From Lachnospiraceae bacterium (GTDB lineage: Bacteria; Bacillota; Clostridia; Lachnospirales; Lachnospiraceae): 20,148 nucleotides of DNA. The stretch spans positions 1-20,148 of the forward strand of contig JAFRCB010000099.1 of assembly GCA_017404585.1 (NCBI GenBank), written 5' to 3'. Made by a program: the position numbers and the translations under genes. Of this stretch, positions 8,580-15,760 are shown piece by piece (position 1 is the stretch's first letter; every line of letters begins with the position of its first letter). The notes under the pieces are model-generated. The model made no database searches. It was given only the letters and a program-made list of their open reading frames with translations, and was not told the DNA's origin.

Positions 8580-8834
8580 ATGTCCTACTCATATACCACC
8601 CAAGGGACCTGCTCGAGAAAAATCACTTTCGATCTCGAAGACGGGATCGTGAAAAATGTAAGCTTCATAGGCGGCTGCAACGGCAACACCAAGGGGATCG
8701 CAAAGCTCGTCGAAGGTATGAAGGCGGATGACGTCATAGCACGGCTCGAGGGAACAAAGTGCGATTTCAGGAGAACATCCTGCCCGGATCAGCTTGCGCT
8801 GGCTCTCAAAGCCGCTCTCGCAGATAATCAGTGA
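8580..8834 (+). CDS. TSCPD domain small protein (TIGR03905 type)
   Basis: An 84-residue protein. Seen: four cysteines at 11, 33, 61 and 68 in the order expected for the TSCPD domain, with GGCNGNTKGI (31-40) and TSCPDQLA (66-73). The domain also occurs at the C-terminus of some ribonucleotide reductases, where it is thought to bind metal; the stand-alone short form has no settled function. The ribosome site AAAGGAGG is six bases before the ATG. It has its own candidate promoter and converges on murG with only four bases between the two stop codons, leaving no space for a terminator. Confidence 0.9.
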   Translation: MSYSYTTQGTCSRKITFDLEDGIVKNVSFIGGCNGNTKGIAKLVEGMKADDVIARLEGTKCDFRRTSCPDQLALALKAALADNQ

Positions 8835-8838
8835 GCGT

Positions 8839-9906
8839 TTACTGCTTCCTGTTCTTTTCTATGAGATCGACAATGACTGCCACAGAGTCGCTCTGTTCAC
8901 TCTTCGACATTGTGTCTATATACTTCTGCCGATTTTCATACAGATTGCTTACAGCCCTGACAAGCGCGTCGCCGACGATCTCTTCCTCCTCCATCACCAT
9001 GGAAAATCCCTGTTTCTCAAAACTCCTTGCGTTGAGGATCTGATCGCCACGGCTCGCTTTCGCCGAGAGCGGGATCAGCAGGTTCGGCTTTCTGAGGGCT
9101 GCGATCTCACAGATCGCATTGGCACCCGCCCGGGAAACAATAATATCCGCCGCAGCGAAAAGATCCGGAAGCTCCGCGCTTATATACTCATACTGAAGAT
9201 ATCCGGCAGTTCCGACAAGGGACTTGTCCAATTTTCCCTTGCCGCAAAGATGAATGATATCAAATGTTTCAAGCAGCGTCGCCAGATCCTTCCTTATGGC
9301 TTCGTTGACAGCCACAGCTCCCAGCGATCCTCCGGTGACCATGAGAATCGGCTTCTCTCCCGACAATCCGGTGAAAGCCAGTCCTCTCTCCCGGCTGCCG
9401 TCCCTAAGCTCCGCACGGATCGGAGTTCCGGTAAGGCAGGCTTTCTCCTTTGGCAGATTAGCCATGGTCTCCGGGAAGTTACAGCAGATCTTTTTGGCCA
9501 TAGGGAGACAGATTTTATTGGCCAGCCCCGGCGTCATGTCAGACTCATGGGAGATGACCGGTATATGAAGGCGCGATGCCGAGTAAACGACAGGAACAGC
9601 GACAAAGCCGCCTTTGGAAAAGACAATATCCGGCGCGATCTGCTTCAGATACTTTTTCGCCTCGAACACGCCTTTTATGACACGGAACGGATCCGTGAAG
9701 TTTTTCAGATCAAAATATCTCCTGAGTTTTCCGGTCGAGATTCCGTAATAGGGAATGCCGCAGTCCTCGATCAGCTTCTGCTCCATGCCTCCCTTGGATC
9801 CGATATAGTAAATTTCATATCCATGTTCTTTAAGCTTGGGTAAAAGCGCAATGTTCGGTGTCACATGACCGGCCGTTCCGCCGCCGGTAAGCACAATCTT
9901 CTTCAT
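8839..9906 (-). CDS. murG: MurG, lipid II-forming GlcNAc transferase
   Basis: A 355-residue membrane-associated glycosyltransferase on the inner face of the membrane, adding GlcNAc from UDP-GlcNAc to undecaprenyl-PP-MurNAc-pentapeptide to make lipid II. Seen: the N-terminal glycine-rich loop GGGTAGHVTPN (8-18), GGFVAVPV, HESDMTPGLANK, a second glycine loop VTGGSLGA, and the UDP-GlcNAc-side segment SRAGANAICEIAALRKPNLLIPL. Length is typical (350-370). The first loop reads GTAGHVTPN rather than the common GTGGHIYPA, as in some clostridial enzymes. It stands alone, outside any mur/fts cluster, so it is an orphan or a second copy. The start has GGAG about eight bases upstream. I found no convincing promoter in the upstream divergent region. 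Confidence 0.93.
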   Translation of the reverse strand: MKKIVLTGGGTAGHVTPNIALLPKLKEHGYEIYYIGSKGGMEQKLIEDCGIPYYGISTGKLRRYFDLKNFTDPFRVIKGVFEAKKYLKQIAPDIVFSKGGFVAVPVVYSASRLHIPVISHESDMTPGLANKICLPMAKKICCNFPETMANLPKEKACLTGTPIRAELRDGSRERGLAFTGLSGEKPILMVTGGSLGAVAVNEAIRKDLATLLETFDIIHLCGKGKLDKSLVGTAGYLQYEYISAELPDLFAAADIIVSRAGANAICEIAALRKPNLLIPLSAKASRGDQILNARSFEKQGFSMVMEEEEIVGDALVRAVSNLYENRQKYIDTMSKSEQSDSVAVIVDLIEKNRKQ

Positions 9907-10082
9907 ATTTTCTCCATTCTTTCAAGCGTATATTTTGTTCCCTCATCCGCATAGGGCGGAGCTTCCTTTGTTAAAATACTCCGTTTCGACCGACAGTGCG
10001 GATCTCGCCTTTTATTTTCGGCCGGCAATTTGAAATCTCACCGGTCAGAGGAAAGCGTGGGATTTTCTTTATGCTTCTTTCA

Positions 10083-10091
10083 TGATAAAAT
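10083..10091 (+). promoter_or_regulatory. Extended -10 promoter of the metallo-nuclease gene
   Basis: TGATAAAAT is a TGn extended -10 (TAAAAT, five of six). The -35 region is T-rich but has no clear box. Predicted leader is about 110 nt. Confidence 0.45.
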
Positions 10092-10111
10092 AATAATTAG
10101 TTAAGCACAAC

Positions 10112-10178
10112 CGGCATTTTCGAGTCTCGCCTGAAATGCCGCAGTAAGATCAAATAAAGCAGGCGGCAAGTCCGCCTG
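10112..10178 (+). promoter_or_regulatory. Two consecutive hairpins in the leader of the metallo-nuclease gene
   Basis: Hairpin 1: CGGCATTT (10112-10119) with AAATGCCG (10134-10141), perfect 8-bp stem, 14-nt loop. Hairpin 2: CAGGCGG (10160-10166) with CCGCCTG (10172-10178), perfect 7-bp stem, 5-nt loop, ending 28 bp before the ATG and about 17 bp before the ribosome site. Neither is followed by a T-run on this strand, so they look like RNA structure rather than terminators. Confidence 0.5.
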
Positions 10179-10206
10179 ACACCTGATCAGATACGGAGGG
10201 ATCGGC

Positions 10207-11823
10207 ATGCGTATAACATTTATCGGCGCGGACCACGAGGTGACAGGAAGTTGTCATTTTCTTCAGGCCTGCGGAAAAAACATCCTCATCGACTACGGTA
10301 TGGAGCAGGGTCGGGACACCTTCGAAAACGTCCCGCTTCCGATTCATCCCTCAGAAATTGATTATGTACTTCTCACACACGCACACATCGACCATTCAGG
10401 CAACCTTCCGCTTCTTGCCACGCAGGGTTTCACCGGCGAGATCCTGGCTACGAGAGCGACCTGCGATCTCTGCGAGATCATGCTCCTTGACTCGGCTCAC
10501 ATTCAGGAATTTGAAGCTGAATGGCGCAACAGAAAGGGTAAACGTCAGGGCAAAGACGAATATGTCCCCTACTACACAACAGAGGATGCCGAGCGCATTC
10601 TGACCCGCTTTGAGGCTTACGATTACGATACGATCTACACAGTCTGCGAAGGCATAAAGATCCGCTTTACCGATGTCGGCCATCTTCTCGGCTCCTCCGC
10701 CATCGAACTCTGGGCAACAGAGGACGGCAAGGAGACGAAAATCGTCTTTTCCGGTGACATCGGCAACGAGAACCCGCCGCTCCTTAAAAACCCGAAATGC
10801 ATTCAGCAGGCGGACTATATTCTCATCGAATCCACCTACGGAGACCGGTCCCACGGACCGCGCGTTGATTATGTGACGGAACTCACCAAAATCATTCAGC
10901 GCACATTCGACCGGGGCGGGAACGTAGTCATCCCCTCCTTCGCAGTCGGCAGAACGCAGGAAATGCTCTACTTTATCCGTCAGATCAAGGAACAGGGCAC
11001 AGTCAAAGGCCATGACGGTTTCGAAGTATATATGGATAGTCCTCTTGCCCAGAAAGCCACCGGCATATTCAACGAGCACACTTTCGACTGCTTCGACGAG
11101 GAAGCCAGGAACCTGGTGGCAAGCGGAATCAATCCCATCACATTTCCCGGCCTTCGGCTCGCTGAGACCGCGGAGGAATCCAAAGAAATCAACTTTGACA
11201 AGAATCCGAAGATTATTATCTCTGCCAGCGGCATGTGTGATGCCGGCCGCATCAAGCATCACCTGAAGCACAATCTCTGGAGATCGGACTCAACGATCCT
11301 CTTCGTAGGCTATCAGGCAGAGGGTACTCTCGGCAGAAGACTTCTCGAGGGTGAAAAGGAGATCAAGCTCTTTACAGAGCCCATCACTGTCGCGGCGGAA
11401 ATCTGCCAGCTCCCGGGCATCTCTGCCCACGCCGACAGAGAAGGTCTGGCAGACTGGGCATCATCCATTGAATATCCCCCGAAAAAATGCTTCGTTGTTC
11501 ACGGTGACGACGCGGTCGTCGGACCGTTCGCCGAGTATCTCCACGAGCAGCTCGGATGGGATACGATGGCCCCGTACTCGGGGACAGTCTATGATCTCAC
11601 TGCCGACGAAGTTCTCCTTGAGACAGAGGGGATTCCTATCAAAAGAGATGAGGATGAGGCAAGACCTGCTGTCGCCAGGCAGAAATCCACACCATACATC
11701 CGGCTCGAAAAGACAGGCGAACGCCTCATGGCTCTCATCCATGCAAGCCGCGGCCTGTCCAACAAAGATCTGGCCAAGTTCGCAAGCCAGCTCGCGGCGC
11801 TGTGCGACAAGTGGGAAGATTGA
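10207..11823 (+). CDS. Beta-CASP metallo-beta-lactamase-fold RNase (TTHA0252/CPSF73-like)
   Basis: A 538-residue cytoplasmic zinc nuclease. Seen: the metal motif HAHIDHSG (His58, His60, Asp62, His63), a conserved GHLLGSSAIEL strand with a further ligand His, the SGDIG Asp, and the beta-CASP insertion with MDSPLA and SASGMCDAGRIKHHL. The terminal GISAHADREGL and CFVVHGD His motifs follow. This order is that of bacterial TTHA0252-type endoribonucleases related to CPSF73 and is distinct from RNase J, which is longer at its C-terminus. The last ~70 residues are a basic extension that I cannot assign. The start has GGAGGG at -9. It is a single-gene unit with a hairpin-containing leader and a strong terminator. 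RNA processing or decay is inferred; the substrate is unknown. Confidence 0.9.
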   Translation: MRITFIGADHEVTGSCHFLQACGKNILIDYGMEQGRDTFENVPLPIHPSEIDYVLLTHAHIDHSGNLPLLATQGFTGEILATRATCDLCEIMLLDSAHIQEFEAEWRNRKGKRQGKDEYVPYYTTEDAERILTRFEAYDYDTIYTVCEGIKIRFTDVGHLLGSSAIELWATEDGKETKIVFSGDIGNENPPLLKNPKCIQQADYILIESTYGDRSHGPRVDYVTELTKIIQRTFDRGGNVVIPSFAVGRTQEMLYFIRQIKEQGTVKGHDGFEVYMDSPLAQKATGIFNEHTFDCFDEEARNLVASGINPITFPGLRLAETAEESKEINFDKNPKIIISASGMCDAGRIKHHLKHNLWRSDSTILFVGYQAEGTLGRRLLEGEKEIKLFTEPITVAAEICQLPGISAHADREGLADWASSIEYPPKKCFVVHGDDAVVGPFAEYLHEQLGWDTMAPYSGTVYDLTADEVLLETEGIPIKRDEDEARPAVARQKSTPYIRLEKTGERLMALIHASRGLSNKDLAKFASQLAALCDKWED

Positions 11824-11855
11824 ACTCAATCATTCAGAAATAGCTTTGACATACG

Positions 11856-11892
11856 AAATGAGGGGCTTTACCGGCCCCTCATTTAATTTTTC
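11856..11892 (+). terminator. Terminator of the metallo-nuclease gene
   Basis: AAATGAGGGGC (11856-11866) and GCCCCTCATTT (11874-11884) are a perfect 11-bp stem with a 7-nt loop, followed by an A/T tract ending in TTTTT. Placed between two convergent genes, the stem could also serve the HIT gene, but the minus-strand side lacks a clean U-tract. Confidence 0.9.
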
Positions 11893-11949
11893 CGGTCTCA
11901 CTCCTGCCGATGCACGACCGAAAGAAATCGATAAGGAAAGTTTTAGTCT

Positions 11950-12363
11950 TTATTCGCCGGCCTCGGCAAATTTAGCAAGGATCTCATCTCTTGCATCATC
12001 AGTCAGCTTTCCGGGCTTCCACAAAATGTTCTGTCCGTCGCCATCATATCTCGGAATCAGATGGATATGGAAATGGAAAACTGTCTGGCCGGCTGCCGGC
12101 TTATTGTTCTGGACGATATTAAATCCGTCGCAGTCCATGGCCTTTGTAAGGCGGATCGCTATCTTCTTCGCGAGCACGGCAGCCTTCGCGAGAAGTTCCT
12201 CCGGGATCTCATAGATATCCGCATAGTGCTGCTTCGGCAGGATCAGACAGTGACCCATTGTCGCCGGGCCTGCATCAAGGATCACACGGAAATCATCATC
12301 TTCATAAAGTGTCGCTGTCGGAATCTCACCGCCTGCCAGCATGCAGAAAATACAATCAGACAT
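11950..12363 (-). CDS. HIT family (histidine triad) nucleotide-binding protein
   Basis: A 137-residue cytoplasmic protein of the HINT/Fhit superfamily, which hydrolyses or transfers nucleotidyl groups from nucleoside phosphoramidates and dinucleotides. Seen: the triad HFHIHLIPR (His97, His99, His101), the nucleotide-binding GFNIVQNN, and an N-terminal CIFC pair (Cys4, Cys7) that in many HINT proteins binds zinc with His46 and the first triad His. The start has GGGAGG eight bases upstream. A promoter with a perfect -10 sits partly in the end of the preceding FHA gene, so it is probably transcribed independently of the pilus operon. The physiological substrate cannot be told from sequence. Confidence 0.94.
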   Translation of the reverse strand: MSDCIFCMLAGGEIPTATLYEDDDFRVILDAGPATMGHCLILPKQHYADIYEIPEELLAKAAVLAKKIAIRLTKAMDCDGFNIVQNNKPAAGQTVFHFHIHLIPRYDGDGQNILWKPGKLTDDARDEILAKFAEAGE

Positions 12364-12388
12364 ATTCTACCTCCCAGTTCGTACCGCC

Positions 12389-12407
12389 GCGGACATATGC
12401 GGTCCGC
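12389..12407 (-). promoter_or_regulatory. Hairpin in the HIT gene leader
   Basis: GCGGAC (12389-12394) and GTCCGC (12402-12407) pair across a 7-nt loop between the predicted start of transcription and the ribosome site. Short and of uncertain meaning. Confidence 0.3.
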
Positions 12408-12428
12408 ATAGATACGTATTTTTATCTG

Positions 12429-12457
12429 ATTATACACCTCACCCATGGCTTTCGCAA
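12429..12457 (-). promoter_or_regulatory. Promoter of the HIT gene
   Basis: Minus-strand TATAAT (12429-12434) with TTGCGA (12452-12457, four of six) exactly 17 bp upstream. The -35 box lies inside the last codons of the FHA gene. Predicted leader about 59 nt. Confidence 0.6.
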
Positions 12458-13929
12458 TCAGCCCCTTTCTCAGCCCGGCTGAAGACGTAGGATACGTCGG
12501 CAAATGTGATCACATCTCCCTCAGAGAGCACTCTCTCCTCCTCACCGCAGACCGGCTCCCCGTTCACAGTCGTTCCGTTCCGGCTCGACAGATCTTCGAT
12601 GAAATATCTCCCGGCACGGAACTTCAGCCTCGCGTGGATACGACTGACCGCGGGAGAATCGATGATCATATTCGCATACTGCTGATTTTTTCCTATCAGG
12701 ATATCATTTCCTGTAAGATGCATCTTGGTCATGCCGTCTGCTTTCGGGAGAAGCCATCGATCCTCCGGCCCCCTGGCCGGTCTGTAGGAAGACAAAAGTT
12801 CTGTCACAGGCAGCTCGCCATGGGAATCCTGTTCCGACATGTCCCTCCGTTCCGGCATCTCCGAATCACATTCTTCGACATCGGGCAGTATCTGCATACC
12901 GCCAGGCGTTTCTCTTTCAGTCTGCCGCTCCTCCCGGTCTTCCGGAACGTTCTCCTGCTCCTCCCGCATATCTCTGCCGCTCCCGCGGCGCTCCCTGACA
13001 AGGTATACGAAAAGAAAGACCGCACAGATACCGGCGCCAATACCGCACAGCGTATGTAAGTTTATATGTCGGAGAAGATCTGTATGCAGGAACACAAAGA
13101 GAGCCGCAAGGATCAAAAGCCCCGAAAAGACCACTGTTACTGCGAGCCTTCCCGGCATCCGTACCCTCTTGTTCTTTTCCGCCTTTCCTTTTTCAGATTC
13201 GTCATTTTGATATGCGAAATGCTCTCCGCTCTTACCCCGCTCACCGGGATCCGCGAAATTGTCCGCATGCATTCCCAAAAGCACCCCGTCTGTCTCACCA
13301 TATACATGTCCTGCCTCAAGACGCTGTACTTTCATTCCCGATCCGGTGTGCTCTAGATCACCCGCCTTCGGTTCATCTCCGGGACGGTCCCTTCCGTAAA
13401 GCACCCCCATGAGATCACCGAGCTGTGTATTATTCTCCTGAACTTCGTGGCAGAACCGATATCCGAGGACGATTGCGCTCTGGTCGCTGTGGTCCGCGCA
13501 GCCGAGAAGATACTCCGCAAGCTCTCTGAGCGACCTTCGGATATCTCTGCAAAAGAAAGGCACATACATGAGACGGATCTCCATCGAATCGAAATCCATG
13601 CATACGCAGGAAGGCATGAGGACCAGATGCTGAAAGTCCAGCAGATAATCCTCCAGCCCTTCAAGGATCCTCAAAATTTCCGACAGTATCTTCACTATCT
13701 CGCTCTTCCCGATCTTCCGGCTCTCACAGAAGACCGTGAGCCTCTGGAGCGAGGTCACGTCATAGCTGTACCATATCTCCGCATCGATATACTGCATGCT
13801 GCAGGTAAGGAGCCCCGAAATCCTGTTGGTCGAGATTACTCTGGTCTCATAGTCATCCGGCACATCCGGTCCTGTTCCCTTAACGATCATATAATTGTGG
13901 TTCATATCCCGTCTGTACTCAATATCCAT
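12439..13929 (-). CDS. DUF6382-FHA membrane protein of the pilus operon
   Basis: A 496-residue protein. Residues about 10-180 match the DUF6382 pattern (DYLLDFQHLVLMPSCVCMDF...LMYVPFF and a later DHSDQSAIVLGYRF). A charged linker follows, then two membrane segments (about 262-282 and 291-311), a second acidic linker, and a C-terminal FHA domain (about 405-484) with IGKN, SRIHAR and SRNGTTVNG, the phosphothreonine-binding signature. FHA domains read phosphorylated partners, so the cytoplasmic end may link pilus activity to a Ser/Thr kinase (inference; no kinase in the window). DUF6382-FHA proteins recur in clostridial Tad loci, from memory. The ATG is three bases past the TadE stop, with a weak AGGG site, so it relies on coupling. 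It is the last gene of the operon; no terminator is visible after it. Confidence 0.85.
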   Translation of the reverse strand: MDIEYRRDMNHNYMIVKGTGPDVPDDYETRVISTNRISGLLTCSMQYIDAEIWYSYDVTSLQRLTVFCESRKIGKSEIVKILSEILRILEGLEDYLLDFQHLVLMPSCVCMDFDSMEIRLMYVPFFCRDIRRSLRELAEYLLGCADHSDQSAIVLGYRFCHEVQENNTQLGDLMGVLYGRDRPGDEPKAGDLEHTGSGMKVQRLEAGHVYGETDGVLLGMHADNFADPGERGKSGEHFAYQNDESEKGKAEKNKRVRMPGRLAVTVVFSGLLILAALFVFLHTDLLRHINLHTLCGIGAGICAVFLFVYLVRERRGSGRDMREEQENVPEDREERQTERETPGGMQILPDVEECDSEMPERRDMSEQDSHGELPVTELLSSYRPARGPEDRWLLPKADGMTKMHLTGNDILIGKNQQYANMIIDSPAVSRIHARLKFRAGRYFIEDLSSRNGTTVNGEPVCGEEERVLSEGDVITFADVSYVFSRAEKGADCESHG

Positions 13930-13932
13930 TCT

Positions 13933-14361
13933 CTAGCCCTGCCCGAAAATCTTTTTGACCGACCGCATCCTCCAAAGATAAGTCACCGGCTTTACCTTCC
14001 TGTACCCCGCTTTTTCAGAAATGCCGTAAAGCCTTCTGCCCGTATAGTATACTGTTCCTGCTGTATAGGAGACAGTCCTCATGTTTCCCCCGTCCGTGCG
14101 GGAGACAGATATATCCGATGAAAAAAGCAGCTCCGGGTCCGGCTGCATGTGACCGCTGATCGACTGTTCGACCGCATAAGATAAAAGATAGTTCCGGTTA
14201 TGCACATGCATGCACAGATACAGTACGGACAGGAGGACCATGAGGATCACCGGCATAATAAGGGCTGCTTCCACAGTAAAAGCTGCCCTTTTCAGGCAGT
14301 TCCCTCCGGCTTTTTGTTCCATCCTCCTGATTTTCCGATAACTCCTGCTTACTATCGCCAC
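13933..14361 (-). CDS. Small TadE-like pseudopilin
   Basis: About 142 residues with a GTG start at 14361, placed 10 bases after a strong GGAGGTGAT site. An ATG at 14322 (129 residues) also exists but has GGAGG touching it with no spacing. Seen: KRAAFTVEAALIMPVILMVLLSVLYLCM, the TadE-type N-terminal hydrophobic helix with the Glu after the TV pair, followed by a ~95-residue exported part rich in Tyr and Arg. Such proteins are minor pilins or pseudopilins of Flp/Tad pili, anchored in the membrane and possibly processed by the prepilin peptidase. It lies between the peptidase gene and the FHA gene, coupled to the latter. Upstream is a strong nested stem-loop. Confidence 0.75.
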   Translation of the reverse strand: MAIVSRSYRKIRRMEQKAGGNCLKRAAFTVEAALIMPVILMVLLSVLYLCMHVHNRNYLLSYAVEQSISGHMQPDPELLFSSDISVSRTDGGNMRTVSYTAGTVYYTGRRLYGISEKAGYRKVKPVTYLWRMRSVKKIFGQG

Positions 14362-14395
14362 TACATAATCACCTCCGTTCCGCAACGGCATCGCC

Positions 14396-14461
14396 GGTCT
14401 CACCCCGGTGCCGCGCACACATACTAAAGTCTCCCCTTGCGCCGCCGCACATGGTGAGACC
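14396..14461 (-). promoter_or_regulatory. Nested stem-loop RNA element inside the pilus operon
   Basis: Outer arms GGTCTCACC (14396-14404) and GGTGAGACC (14453-14461) are a perfect 9-bp inverted repeat. Inside, GTGC (14408-14411) pairs with GCAC (14447-14450) and GCGCA (14413-14417) with TGCGC (14438-14442), leaving a 20-nt loop. The element fills the 146-bp gap between the prepilin peptidase and the small TadE gene and ends about 20 bases before the latter's ribosome site. No U-tract follows, so a terminator is unlikely. It could stabilise or process the mRNA. Confidence 0.5.
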
Positions 14462-14507
14462 CATCCGTGCGCGGACTTCCCTGTTCGACGAACAATATGG
14501 TCATATA

Positions 14508-14927
14508 TCAGAACATGAGATACAGCACGAAACCTCCGAGAAGGAAGGGTACGAACGCAAATCTTTTTCTGCCGCCGAATCCGCAAAAAAGCATTATGCC
14601 CGCATAGACGGAAGCCAAAAACATTCCGCAGACTGCTGTGATAAATATCTCTGTCACAGAAAGACAGCCCGCAAGGGCTATGAGGACAAAGCCGTCTCCG
14701 GCCCCCACCGCCCCCCGGGATATAAAAGAGAAGAGGAGAAAAAATATCCCGGGGAGCAAAGATGACGGAAACGGCGTGTCCCGCCCGTATTCCATGCACA
14801 AAAAGGTAATACCGGAAATTCCGCCCGCAATCGTCAAAAACGGATTGATTTCATGACGGCGGATATCCGTAAAGCTGTTTACTGAAAGGATAAAGAGCGC
14901 AATGACTCTCGCGATTTCCTGTCTCAT
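14508..14927 (-). CDS. TadV/CpaA-type prepilin peptidase (A24 family)
   Basis: A 139-residue integral membrane aspartic protease. Seen: the two catalytic aspartates, Asp21 in SFTDIRRHEI and Asp78 in GAGDGFVL (the GxGD motif), within four to five hydrophobic helices. There is no N-terminal methyltransferase domain with its Cys pairs, which is the short TadV/CpaA form rather than PilD. It should cleave the leader of the Flp pilin and TadE-like proteins on the cytoplasmic face. The start at 14927 (MRQEIARV) is used because it overlaps the stop of the larger TadE-like gene, pointing to coupled translation; an upstream in-frame ATG at 15005 would add a non-hydrophobic tail and has no site. Confidence 0.88.
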   Translation of the reverse strand: MRQEIARVIALFILSVNSFTDIRRHEINPFLTIAGGISGITFLCMEYGRDTPFPSSLLPGIFFLLFSFISRGAVGAGDGFVLIALAGCLSVTEIFITAVCGMFLASVYAGIMLFCGFGGRKRFAFVPFLLGGFVLYLMF

Positions 14928-14937
14928 CCTGCAGCCT

Positions 14938-15738
14938 TCATGCCGCATCCCGGGCGGCGCAACGCGAACAAAGACAGAGATCTGTGTGATCCCCAAGCCT
15001 GGCAATCCTCACATGTCTTGTGAGACTGCCGTAATCTGTCGACGGATAGTAATAATCTCCCTTGGCCGTGATGTAAACATCCCCGCTGTAACCTGCCGGA
15101 AATCCGGGGCAGGGCCTGTATCGGCTCCCGTACTGATTCCTCATGCGTCCGACTGCGGACATATCCGTGCGCATTATGCACAGATTCAGATGTGTGCAGT
15201 CCGCATGCGTGTGGTAGACCTCCTGATTCTCTGTGAGATACACGTATTCTCCGGAATTTTCTGCCGCTTCCGTCTTCTCATCGCTCCCGCTGTAACCCGT
15301 CCACGGATGAACACGGGCTCTGATGGCAATTTTCATATCGGGCACCGGAACGCACCTTACGGGAAAACGGTAAGTGACTGTCCACGGGATATCGATCCAG
15401 GTCTCATCCCCATCGCTGCCGAGTGTGCCGGCATACATTGCCATCTGTCTTACCCGGTTAGACAGTTCCAGGCTTTTTTCTGTGTAAAGGCCTACCGCAT
15501 CCATGAAGGAGATGAGCATGATAAGGCACAGAAAAAAGAATGGCAGCGCAAGGGCACACTCGACAGTCAGGGAGGCAGAATTCAATATCGAACAATTCTG
15601 CCCGTCATTCCCTCGGCTCATGCGCGAGCCGCTCAGCGCAGGACCTTTCCCGGAGATCCTGCGGTAAGCCTTTTCACTGCCTGCCGATCGCTCCCGGAGA
15701 GATTCAATTGTTTGGGCAATAAACATATGAAAAGGCAT
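14938..15738 (-). CDS. TadE-like protein with duplicated His/Cys C-terminal module
   Basis: About 266 residues from an ATG at 15738 that follows GGAGG by nine bases. Seen: a 55-residue charged N-terminus, a TadE-type helix (about 56-82, SLTVECALALPFFFLCLIMLISF), an exported middle, and a C-terminal half with two tandem segments. Segment one is VYLTENQEVYHTHADCTHL...YRPCPGF; segment two is VYITAKGDYYYPSTDYGSL...CLCSRC. Their first strands align, and together they resemble a YHxxxxC...CxxC zinc-binding pattern, with the second copy having lost its His and first Cys. Minor-pilin role in a Flp/Tad pilus is inferred. The long N-terminus before the helix is unusual and a later start (Met40) cannot be excluded. 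It begins 22 bases after the DUF5702 stop. Confidence 0.8.
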   Translation of the reverse strand: MPFHMFIAQTIESLRERSAGSEKAYRRISGKGPALSGSRMSRGNDGQNCSILNSASLTVECALALPFFFLCLIMLISFMDAVGLYTEKSLELSNRVRQMAMYAGTLGSDGDETWIDIPWTVTYRFPVRCVPVPDMKIAIRARVHPWTGYSGSDEKTEAAENSGEYVYLTENQEVYHTHADCTHLNLCIMRTDMSAVGRMRNQYGSRYRPCPGFPAGYSGDVYITAKGDYYYPSTDYGSLTRHVRIARLGDHTDLCLCSRCAARDAA

Positions 15739-15760
15739 ACCGCAAAACCTCCATGAGTCT

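Larger units (their letters stand above)
9907..10206. other. 300-bp divergent intergenic region between murG and the metallo-nuclease gene
   Basis: No gene is supported. The right half holds a plus-strand extended -10 (10083-10091) and two hairpins in the leader of the nuclease gene. The left half, upstream of murG, holds one short dyad (TCCGC/GCGGA near 9945-9960) and nothing else I can name. Confidence 0.5.

Noticed and set aside
14369..14452. 27-codon ATG frame within the stem-loop region, ending in the TadE ribosome site
   Set aside because: It has no ribosome site and its composition follows the stem-loop; the nested RNA fold explains the sequence better.
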